Assembly: GCA_038503035.1 (NCBI GenBank)
Contig: JAVSML010021684.1
Location: 26,668-90,667 of the forward strand
DNA from: Crocodylus rhombifer
Lineage: Eukaryota > Chordata > Crocodylia > Crocodylidae
DNA length: 64,000 nucleotides
Reading direction: 5' to 3'
This document shows, in pieces, positions 36,301 to 48,300 of this stretch. The position numbers and the translations under genes are program-made. Position 1 is the stretch's first letter. Every line of letters starts with the position of its first letter. The notes below the pieces were generated by a model. The model saw nothing but the letters and a program-made list of their open reading frames with translations, had not been told where the DNA came from and searched no databases.

Positions 36301-39300
36301 TTTTTTTTATTATTTGCAAGCTTTCACGCCCAAGCACCCTTCATCGGGCAAAGGAGAATTCAAAGATTGTAAAATTTCTCCGAGATAGAAATGAAATTTC
36401 ATATTGCAGGAGAACAGAAAGCTGGGAGGGTTCTCCTGAGTAGGAAAGTTCATTTGTAAAGAGTATGTGGGTTGCTGAATTTTGCTTCCTTCTTGTTAAA
36501 TCGTTCATGTTGCACAGGAGAACTAAAAGGTGGTATGGTTCTGGGTGGTAACGCTCATTTGTGAAAAAGCTGCTCGATGAATATGCAAATTAGGCTGAAA
36601 CACAGGCTGGAGCCAGTTGTTTACCTCCAGGTGACCAGTGATGAGCAGGATGCTGGATTTTGCTTCTTGCTTATGTTGTGAAGTTTTCATTTCAAAATGG
36701 CTGATTACAATATCTTCCATGTTCCAGGGATATTTGTTATAGCTGAGTTCATCTAGAGGCATAGAGGCAGCCAAAACTCTTGGGGTAGAGGCGATCTTTT
36801 AGTAGACTAACTAGATAGTTGCATATTGCTACAGCCATGTTTAATTTGAAGCTTATGGTTTTCAAATTTGCTCTCCAGTTCCACATGGTTAGGGACAGTA
36901 GGATCTGACAGTAAGGAGAGGGGGAAGCAGCTGCTATGGGAAAAAGCTGGGGGGAAACAGAGAGCAAAGGCTACCTGACTTATTTTCCCTGTTGTAGTAG
37001 TGGGAGGGAGACAATCCAAGGCAAAATTCTAATAATTAGATTCTATACCTGGAAAATAATAACGAATTTATAAATTTTCCATATATAGAATCTAATTATT
37101 GGGGGGCCATCTTCTATTCAAGTAACTATGGTATTACCTGGCTATCTACCATTGTAGGCTGGATGTTAGCAGTGCCTTCATTTGTCCTGTTTTTATCTGT
37201 AGAGTTCATAGAATGTTTTTTGGCATTTGAGGCTTTGTTTCTTTTAGTTGTCTGTGAGGTTTGGTGCAGTGATTTGGGGGATTTCTTTGATTAGTGAATG
37301 CCTGGAGAAGGGAATGAGCTAGACGTTCCAGGATGCCTCTTCCAGTCCTGTGTTCTTATAGGTGAATGTCTTTTCCTTCAAACTAGTTGCTTTGCTTGCT
37401 CTTATCTGCACTAGTAAATACAAACACTGAGTTAGCTAAAAGGCCTGTTTTCTTCTTGCCTTAATGCCCTTTGACTGGGATGTTTTCAGAATTTCCAGGG
37501 CCTTTGGGCTACACAGTGAGGGGAGGCAACTGTAGGGCAGGGACATGAGCCAGTGTCCCTATGGACTGTACAAAGGGAAGAAAGGGAGGCACTACAGGAA
37601 ACTTAGGAGGGGGTTGTATCGGTCATGACAGGTGTATAAAAGGGTCCTCATGAGGAAGGGGAAGGAGACATATTTGGAAACATGGAGCAAGCACACGGCC
37701 TCTGGAGCTCTTTCAGACTCCAGATTAACATGTGAGTAACTTACCTGAAGTTTAGCCAGTAACAGTGTTCTAGAAGCGTGTCAAAAGGCTACCAAGCCAC
37801 TTCTGCTTGCTCAGAAGTATTCTTTTGATACTTCTCTGACTTGTTCCTCTCCCCAAGCCTACCCCCGCTACCCAATAAAGCTGCTCGCTATAACAAGGCT
37901 TGTGGTACATGCTGGAGAAAGATTAGGCATGCCTTTTTATTCCTTTAGCTCGTCTGGCTAAGGGAAGCTACTTTCCATGCTTCAGGCCATAAGAAGCACC
38001 CAGATATATCCTGCTGGGCTTAAGCAACCCCTAGGTCTACAGGGCCCGTGTATCCTGGGTGGCACAGGGCCCAAACAAAGACCTGAGTCCCAGTGGTGGC
38101 AGCACTACCCCAGGCTTTTGGGTATGCTCCAGGAAGGGGATCAGCCACAAGTTGGCGCCCCTGGGGAAGTATCCATGGCTTGGTTTTTGGCTGGGTGCTG
38201 TGAGGTGGGTGGCTCCGTGCAGGTGCGCCCCCTGCTGGCCTGCCACGGGTGTCTATGGACAGACAAAGATGCCAGGGAAGGTGGGGAGAGATGGAGTGTC
38301 ACTACTTGCAATAAGTTGTTATGTGGGGAGGGGGCAGGGGGTGTATAAGAAGAGGATGTGTCAGAGTCCAGCCAGCAGGTGGCAGCTCTTGGGAGGGAGG
38401 CAGGGAGAACACCAAAAGAGAGGCAGGAGGTAGTCCTGAGAGCCACTGAATGGGGCAAAAGGAGGAAAAAGCAGCACTATCAGAGACGCTGTTTCACCAT
38501 GGCAGTTGAGCAAATTAGCCACCAGTGGTAGGCAGGGTATAGGCAGGCAGTGCTTAAAGCTGTCCTGCCACCTTTGAATGAGGTACTTGGCACTATGGGA
38601 ATATATGCAAGAGAGTGACAGGTGACCGTATTCTGCATCAGCTGCACAAACTAGTAAAAGACAGCTAAATAGAAACTTCATAAATGAAGATCATTTGAGA
38701 GTTACCTTTTGATATCAGCATGCCATCTTCAGTTTGGTAGGTTAGCTGAGCACCTTTCTGTTCTTCTTTTCTGTTGCAGACAACTTGATTCACTACTTCC
38801 TTCCAGCTTGGCATACCATAAATCAGACAAGTGGTTTCTTAAAGGCAGTAGACAATGGTTACTGCATATGGTGTCATGCCCTGCAGCCTCCTGTAATCTG
38901 TCCATCCAGCATCACCACCTTTCTCTCCCTCCTCTCCCCATAAGGTATTCTTTTTTTTCAAGAGATAAAATCTATTGAAGAGAGCCATAGATAAGGCCCC
39001 CAGTCAGTATCAAGAAAACCAGGTACTTTTTCATCAANNNNNNNNNNNNNNNNNNNNNNNNNNNNNNNNNNNNNNNNNNNNNNNNNNNNNNNNNNNNNNN
39101 NNNNNNNNNNNNNNNNNNNNNNNNNNNNNNNNNNNNNCCACATCTAAGGCCATCCTATCATGGCATTTCTCAAAGAAATCTAGTTTTCTCTCTCTTCCTG
39201 TTAAGATAGTGACACCTTACCAAGAAGTCATAATAAAGAATTCAAGAATCTCCCCCAACCCAAACTTTCACTACTTTATTGGGTCCATTATGACTTACAG

Positions 39301-42300
39301 GCCAAAACAAATGTTTTTTTAAATAGTTCTTTATCGGTAAAGCAGCATGATTTACTCTTCTCAGATTCTGGTGTGTGTTTGACTTAATTTGCAAAGCCAC
39401 ACTGGTGGGGGGGTTTTTTTGTTTTTGTTTTGTTTTGTTTTTTGTTTCTTTTTGTATCCTGACTATGGGGTGGATGTGTTTCTTTTATCCACTTGGTGGC
39501 ACCCTAAATCCAAAGTGATAGTGTATGTGACCATACAGGGTAGTGTTAGCTATGTGATTATTGTCTGCTTTGCTCCTGAGTCTTTAGTTCTGTGTGATCC
39601 CTTTACCGTTGGATTCAATGTAATAGGTTGCCCTAAGTAGCCCAGTATAATTGTAAGATGCTTTGATACTCAACACCCATCTTCAAATAAACATGGAAAA
39701 ATGCAGTTGGCTGCAAGTATCCCAGTTAAAAACAAAATATCTGAATATAGTCCGATTTATGAAGTCATTTTTAAAATGAGTTTCAGGATATTGTGTAACC
39801 ACTCTAAAGAAAATTAATTTATTACATGTTCTGTTGCCCTATTTCAACTGTACAGTTGACTCCTGTTTTATATTCTTGTTTGACAGATTTAAAATACAGA
39901 AATGGAGTTTTAACTTCAGGATAAAAAGCATTAAACATGAAAAGCCATGATTATAGATTAACCATAGATCATCTTTTTGTATTGGCATTGGCAGTTTGTG
40001 TTTTCTGGTGTTAATTTTTCATTTTTTCTTGAGAAGACTAATATAAGATTAAAGATTCCACTTCTCTTAGTTCCTCCTTTCCTGTGTGCTTTTTTTATGA
40101 CTGCTAGAGATTGTATGCTAATTTTCTTGTCCTGTCCATACAACATGAGCTCTTAAGGGAGCTCTTATTTTTATTCTTTGTAAAACATTATAGAACTAAC
40201 TTACATTTTCATTTAAATGTTTAGAGTGCTGATTTTCAACCAGAGTGTCACAAGATCCTTTTAAGGGTGTCATGGGGTGCTGTGCAATATTAGCACATTA
40301 TGGGTGGAAATACATATATATGTGATCCACAAGATACACCCAGAGATTTAAAATAGGAATCTACAGTATCAGAAAAGTTCTGACTTGGTGTGGTGTTTGA
40401 GTTCTCTGCAACAAAAAAAATTGCTTTATTATTTTTTCCACAGTCAAAAACGGAGGGAGAGCTAACAGCATTTTCTGAGAGGTGTTTTTAGTCTCATTTG
40501 GAGTGCATTGAGCAGGGGTGGGCAATTATTTTGGGCAGAGAAACACTTACCCAATTTTGGCAAGCTGTTGAGGGCCACATGAGTAGTAGCCCCACCCCTT
40601 AACAGGTGCCCCACCTCCTGGTTGCCATCTTGTGACTGGAAGTCCCACCCCCTAACCCCTGACCTTTGCCACCAGAAGTCCCTCCCCTGCCCCCAGAAGT
40701 ACTCCTTTCAGCAAGGAGTTTTGCCATCTTGGAATCAGAAAAATACCAAATTGTGTTCTAAAAAGTGATCATCTGAAACATTCATTAATTTGATTTAGAA
40801 AATTATTTTTGTCGTGCTTTACATGCGTTTGTGTAGTGTACATAGAGGTGATTGCACAATAGCTTGAAATGAAGTCTTATGCTTGTATACTGGAGGGTTG
40901 GGTATAGGTTTGTGGGGGGCTGTGGGTATGTGGAGTGTGGGGGAGGGTATGGGTGTGTCAGGGAGGGTCTGTAGGTGTGTGTGTGTGTGTGTGAGTATGG
41001 GGTTTGTGGGGAGTTGTGAGAGGGGTGGCGTGGGGGGGGTCTGCGTGTCTGGCAGTGTGGGGGGGGGGGTGGTCGTGTATGGTGTGGTATGCATATGAGA
41101 CTCACCCTGTGAATAAACACACATGCACACCTCCCCAGGGTACTGACTCGGCTCCCTGGTCCAGTGATGCAGCTGGGAGCCACGTAATGCTAGAGCAGTG
41201 CAGGGGCCAGGAAGACAGGGAAATGGCTGGAGGTGGGGTGGGGCTGGACTGCTGTGTTCCTGCTGAGGCTCCCTCTGGGTCCTACTGTCCGTGGTTCTTG
41301 TCAGCTTTGGCAGGCAGCCAGGAGCAAATAAATATTTTCTAAAGTTTTTAGGGGCCCCATAGCCTGGATAAAATGGCCTGGCAGGCAAGATGCAGCTGAC
41401 AGGACATATTCTGCCCACCCCTGGTGTTAAGTCTAACAAGACATACCTTGAATCTGAAAGAAAGTTGAGAACCGTTGTTTTGAACTTTCATAACACTTGG
41501 AGGGCCCCAGACTGTTGCTACTTAGCATGTATGTGTATATCACATATTGTATATCACCAGCATTACAGTTTGGGGCTGTGCTAGCAATCGCATGTTGTGC
41601 AGCTTGGAAATGTAATATATCACAACCAAGGTATACATTTGTTTATTGGAGGTTGTATTATATATTCATTGCATATATTTCTAAGTAACCTATCACATGA
41701 AAACGTTAAATATTTAAGTTAGGAAATTTGTTTCTCATAGATAAAGAGAACAAAATTCTTTTCCACTGGTAGTGCTTACCTAAAAATACCAAATCTTTTG
41801 ATGGGGGGAAATCAAACAGCACAAAAATGGCCTGAACAAAGAGTATGAACCTTATACACCTTCAAAGTAGCAGGATTACCACTCGGGTTTCTTTTGAAAA
41901 AAGTCCCGTGTCCATTACTGACAACATCTCATCCTTGCATTATGAGGGACAGTGGACCATGTCCCAATTTTCTGAAGCTGCCAAAACTGGATCAGGGCTG
42001 TCTGGGGCAAATGATACTGGATCATAGACTATGACCAAACTTAGGATTTTCCCCCAAATGATTTCTCAGTAAAGGTGGAATATGCCAGTTTGTTCTGCCT
42101 AGGAAGTAGTAGTGTCACTGTTTGCACAAAGTTGGCTAAAAGTTTCATTTTCAGGGGTAGACTCAATACAAAGCAATAGTCTAGATCTGAGACTGTGAGG
42201 GGAATGGAGAGCCTGGGAAGAAGGGTGTGTTTTATTTTTTTTTTTGTCCAGCGAATTAAGAGAGAGGTATTTCTTGTCTCCTATCCCCCCCCAAAAAAGG

Positions 42301-45300
42301 GGGGGGGGGTGTTGATGGAGATTGGGGGAAGAGATTCTTTCTATTACAAAAATTTGGGAGGTGCTTAAATCTGACTGAGGTCCATACAGTTACCTAGATA
42401 ATGTACATTTATCAGCATGAAGAAATACATGACATATCAGGAAAATGTTACCAAATGATTTCTTTGCACATTCACAAATTATTTAATTGGATTTTTAAAA
42501 ATCTACACACAGTGGGCTTCATCTATAAAACCATCTCACAGACAAAGAAGAATGGCTTTAAAATCAAGTTGATTATACTATTGTTTAAAAATTACGTTAC
42601 TGCAAATGCAGTACACTTGTAATTTTTAAAACTCTGCGCCTTATTTTGTGGAAATTTTAAAATACTGCCTTTTTATTGGGCAGGATGAGGAGGTGAACTG
42701 ATTCTTAGAGCATATCTGTAACCAGTCTTGTGCTCCAGGGATGGCTAGTGTGTCCCCTCGGGGTCCCATGATCCTGCACAGTGCTTTAGCCCCAGGGTGC
42801 CCTCCCCTCCTAACTTGCCCACCACACTTTAGATGCAACTATTTAGTTGCAACGGAGGCTGCCTAATAGGTCCCAGGATAAGCCCTAGTACCTCTAGGTG
42901 CCAGCTGGTTCTTTCAGTTATGCCTTCAGGGCTAGTTGCATGGTTTCAGTCGGCACTTGACCCCAGTGTTACACCAGACTACCTCAGGCCTTTATAGCCT
43001 TACTGGCATCTCAGTCTTTCTGGCCTCAGCCCCCTTTTTCTTTCACTGGTTCCCATAGCTTAGGCCCATTGTGCTGCACCTGGCTTCTGGGTCCTAGCCC
43101 TTTGTGAGTTTTGAACCTGCTTTGGCTGTCACTGAGTCCATGTGTCCTCTCTCCACCCTGCTGTGGGTACTCTGGCCCCAAGCTCTGCCCTGTTCTGGGC
43201 CCTCTGTCCCTCAAGTTCTTCCTTGTGCCTCACCCCAGCAGGGCTCCAGGTGATCACATGCCCTTCAGGTGCTAATGGGACCTCCAGATCTCCCATTAGT
43301 TCCTTCCACAAACCACCAGGCAAAGCATAGACCGAAACATGAGCCCACTGACTTAATTCTTCAGCACGTTGGGTGTCTGAAATTCCCCATGCAGACTGAG
43401 CCTCCCTCTCTGCCAGCCCTCAGCTCCTTACTGGCCTGTCTCCAGGATAGCAAGCTCTCTCATGATTTTCTCAGCAGTCTGCTGTGGGGCTCCTTCCCCT
43501 TCAGCCTCCAGGGCCAGACTGCCCTCTTGTGGCTCAGGACCTGTGTTTATATATCTCCCTGGCCCTCCCCTCTGCTGATCACCTGCCTCCCTTACCTGCT
43601 GCAGGTGCTTCCTGATTCAGCTTGCTGGCTCAGCCTTAGGGTGGCTCACTGCTGCTGGGCTCTGTTGTGTATCTGTGCAGGACTCCAGTCACTGGTGCTT
43701 CCACCACCACTGGCCCTATGGTGAGTGCTTACCCAGGTGCTTCTGCCATCCAGTCTATTCCCAAGGGCTTGGCTGGCCAGTATTCCCCAGGGCCTGCTCT
43801 CCCTTCTTCATAATGGGGTAGGAGCCCCATTACAATATCGTATGGTCTTTTTTTTATAGAAACAACATTTCAATTAGTGAAAAGTCAAAAAAGGGTAACT
43901 GAGTTTACAAATTCTGCAACTTTTTCTTTACAAAACTACTTTGTTCTCGAGCTAACAAAGTATGCCAGTAGAGCCATTGCATCTAAAACAGATTATGCAG
44001 TTGAATATTTACTAGCACTAAGTTTTTAAAGCAGGGGTGGGCTATTATTTTGCCTGGAGGGCCGCTTAACAAGTTTTGGTGAGCTGTCGAGAGCTGCAAG
44101 GGTAGCCCAGCCCCTTGACAGGTGCCCTCCCCCCTGGTTGCCATCTTGGGATGAGAAGTCCCTCCCCAACCCCAGATTTTTGCCAGTCCCTCCTCTTTTC
44201 CTGGAAGCACTCCTTTTGGCAGGGGGAGGTGCCATCTTGGAACTGGAAAAAAATCAAACATCTACTGTAACTTTAATTTAAAAAAACATTTTTGTCCTGA
44301 TTTGTGTGTGTTTGCATGATGTATCTAGAGGCGATTGAGTAATAGTTCAAAATACTCTTACACTTGTATATTGTGCGGGGGTGGGGGGAGTATGGGGTGT
44401 GGGTATGGGCAGTGGGTGTGGGATATGTGGTTGGGGTAGTGGCAGTGTGCGCATGTGTGTGTGGGTATGTTGAAGTAGGGAAGTGTGGGGGGGTGGGGTT
44501 GTGGGCAGTGGGAGTGTGTTTGGGGGCAGTGGAAGGGTCTGAGTGTGTTTGGGGGTGGGGAGTGTGGGAGGGTGTGTGTGTTTGTATAGTAGGGGGTGGG
44601 GGACCTATGAGTGGGTGTGGGTATGTTTGGGGGTATGGTCGGGGGTGGGGGAGAATCCTTGGAATCCCTTGAATGTGCGAGTCCGTGGAGCTGTATGTTG
44701 TGGCAGCAAGCGGGGCCAGCCCTGCTCAGCCCCATAGCATGCAGCTCCCCATGCTCCCTGGCTGTAGGCGGCAGCAGTGTGTGGGACCAGCCCCACCCAG
44801 TCCCATAACATGGAGCTTCTCCACTCCTGCCTGAGTCCCTGGCTGCATGTGGTGGCAACATACAGGGTCAGCCCCACTGGCCCCCTGCTCCTGCCTTAGT
44901 CCCTGGCTGCATGTAGTGGCAGGTGCAGAGCCAGCCCTTCCCAGCCCCATAGCTGCAGCTCCCATGCTCCTACCCCTGTCCACACGTGGCGGCAGCGTGC
45001 AGGACCAGCCCAACCCAGCTCCATAGCGCTCAGCTCTTACCCAAGTTCCCGGTTGCATGTAGTGGTGGCAGCGTGTGAGGCCAGCCCCATCTGGCCCCGT
45101 AGCACACACCTCCTGCAGCATGTGGAGCCATCCTGGCTGACTTCATAGTTCATGGTTCCATGTGCTTCTGCCCCCTTCCCGCAACAGGAGTCCCTGACCC
45201 CCTGTCTGGCGGGGCCATACCTGAATTTCCATTCTTCCAGGTGACCAGGCAAAAGCTGTGCCAGGCAGAGGCTTCTTGTCTCCAGCACCCCCTGGCTTGG

Positions 45301-48300
45301 GGCTGGGGCAGGCCAGGCCAGGTTGGGGTGGGCCAGTGTGGTTGCTTACTACAGCCACACTTCCTGCATGGAGGCGCCAGCTTGTAGAGGGGCAGCCCAG
45401 GGCCAGGGCTTACAGAGGGCTTATGGAGGGGCCCGCAGACCAGATGGAATTGCCTGGTGGGCCAGATTCAGCCCGCAAGCCATATTTTGCCCGCCCCTGC
45501 TTTAAGGCATGCTGCACAAAACGCTTCTTAAGTGCTGCAGTGGTGTTGACAACTGTATACTGAACGTATCTCAAAATAAAGAAAATAATCTAGCCTTTTG
45601 CTGCTAGTGTTTTATTTATGACTTGTTAGCCAAACCTGTTGATAGGGACTACGTAACTTAATGCCCATGGGATTAAGGGTGGTGGAATTGTACCAGTTGC
45701 TGCCTAGATAAGACATTCCAACGAATACGTGGAACTGACATGATAGGTAGCATGGTCAGTGTGGCTGGCAGCTGCTCTAATTGAGATGTTGCTTCTCTGT
45801 TCTTTTCCTCTTCCATTATTTTCTCTTTAATGTCAGAGTTTTTAAATTGATTAACTGTATAACACTGTATATTACAGCAATAATACCTTTGACCAATTAA
45901 TGGAGTAAGTGCATTAAATCTTCAGAAAGTGAAAGGCAGATGGTGGACAGTCCTGTGATAGTGGCAGCTGAATATTAATAAATTAAGCTGGCTCCTGTGG
46001 TTAGTTAATACCAAACCCAAGGATCTTTTGAACTGATGTTTTAAATGACCTTGAAGTGTAAAAACCTGTGCAAGTGCTTCAGGAAAAAGCCCAAAACCAG
46101 TACTGAGTTGTTATTATGCTGCTATTGCGTGCATTCTGGAGCACGTTTAACACCGAAACAAATTTCAGCTTACCTCTATAATTACATATTTTCTTTCCCA
46201 AAATGCAGTTAGCACTTTGAGTGACTAAAGTTGTGCATATTCTCTGATGCCAGTGATGGTATGGTTAGCAGAGGCCTCATGTATATCATTATATGATGCT
46301 ACATACGCAGGAATGTTGGGAGATTTGTGTTTGCACATGCTTATTTTCCATGAACGGGATGTTCTTTTTTACCAGTGTTTTATACTCATCACAATATGGG
46401 ATGAATGCTTTGTTTGGTATTTTAGAATTTCAGAAATTATGGAGGAGCATTCCTGTGGATTCTATGGATGAAGAGAAAATTGAGGAGTATCTGAAACGAC
46501 AGGGTATTTCTTCCATGCAGGAAGCTGGACCAAAGAAAATAGTAAGAGTTATAAATTGCAAGTCTTTGAAAAACGACCTTTTTTCTTAGCAACTCCAATA
46601 TTACTTTTAGTAGAAAAAGAATTGGCTAAAAGGAACACGCAATTACTGCATATAGTGCTCACTTAACTGGGGTCAGATCCAAAGATAGTAACTCTAGCAA
46701 TACAGCCAGCAGATTTATGTTCTTAGAACTTGCTGGGAAGAGTATCCTCAAAGTGTCAGTAATGAGAGGCAATAGGGAAACAGTAAAAACCACTGCAGAC
46801 TTGCAAGTGGCTGCTTTTAAAAGCTGCATGATACATAAATGATGAAGTGAAAATTACTTAAGATGGCAGGGAGAAGATTACTCCCACACACTTGCACATG
46901 GCTAGGTTAAGTCCTAATGAAAAGCATGTAGTCCAGAGTGGGAGTAATATACCAGTGTTTTGCAGGAAGATCAAAACAGGACTTCTGACATTGAGTCACA
47001 TACAGTGTCTCCGATTTGTTCTCTCTGCCTTTGATCTCAGACTCAACCCATTTATCAAATGATTATATGATGTGATAGTAAAAGTAATATTTGTCCCTTG
47101 TTTTGTTTATCTCCACATTATGGTGCCTGTTGATACAGGGCCGTTGCCAGAAACCCTAAATGGAACGTCAGTGGGGACAGTCACTGTTGCCACCGGTGGC
47201 ATTTGTAATATTTTCTTCTTGTGCTTACAAACATAAACAGAGTGATTTGACAATAATTCTCTAACAAGAAGGATATTCTATGCTCTCCCTATTTATTCAT
47301 ATTTGACATAAGTGAATGTTTTGAAAAATTGAAAAAATCAGCTCCCTCCACAGAGGTGGCTAGCCATGTTGGTCTGAAGTCAGGCAGAAGAAGACAGGGC
47401 AGAGTAGCACCTTGGACTCCTCAGCACTGAACTACCTATGTCCAATTCTCATCACATCACTAGGCTTTGCTACGGACCTAGATGTCAGTTGTGCCCCCTC
47501 ATCAACATAGGCCGTATCACTGAACTAAATTATAACAATTTAATATTCATCTGCTCCTCAATCAACATTATATATGCTACAACCTGCCTACAGTGCCCTC
47601 TACTGCCGACCTTAGCCAGCTAAGATGAGCCCTACATGAAAGAAAGAACATGGATGTTACATTGACATCTGCTCCAGAAACGTACATAAGCCTGTGGTAG
47701 AACACTTTTACCTCCTTGGTTGAGCTTTCCTTAAACAAAAATACTTTAAAAAATAGAAATCATCCACAGACTGAATTGTATTAACCATGGTCTCAACCAG
47801 GGCTCTATGGATTCTTATCCCAGTACCTGGACTAGCTGTTGACTCCTATTCCCGCCAGGTGTTAACTGCTATGTTATCTCAGTTAATCTAATCAGTCCAA
47901 TTACCTCTTTCAGCAGTGTCCCCTTACCTGTTCTTTTTCCTTCCATGTATAATCTTTTAGTTCTGCTAGTACAGTGGTTTTCAACCTTTTTTCTTTTGTG
48001 GACCCCTAAAACATTTTGAATGAAGATGCAGACCCGTTTGGAAATTTTGAATGGAGGTGCAGAACTCTTTGAATTGTAAGTGTGGGTATTCACATGCTTT
48101 TAATTGATCAGAGTCATATTTTGTGGATCCCTGACAGTCTGCAGACCTCTTGGGATCCACAGATCACAGGTTGAAAACCACACTGTAGTACATTCATAGC
48201 ATCTGACAAAGTGGGTTATTGCCTACAAAAACTTAACCCTTCTCTGAACCAGTTACTGTCTAAGGTACCACTCTGTCCTACCTTCTGCCCTCCACCAGAG

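Noticed and set aside
40819..41439. 206-residue Pro/Thr/His-rich frame
   Set aside because: It is antisense of the G/T-rich core of a hAT element.
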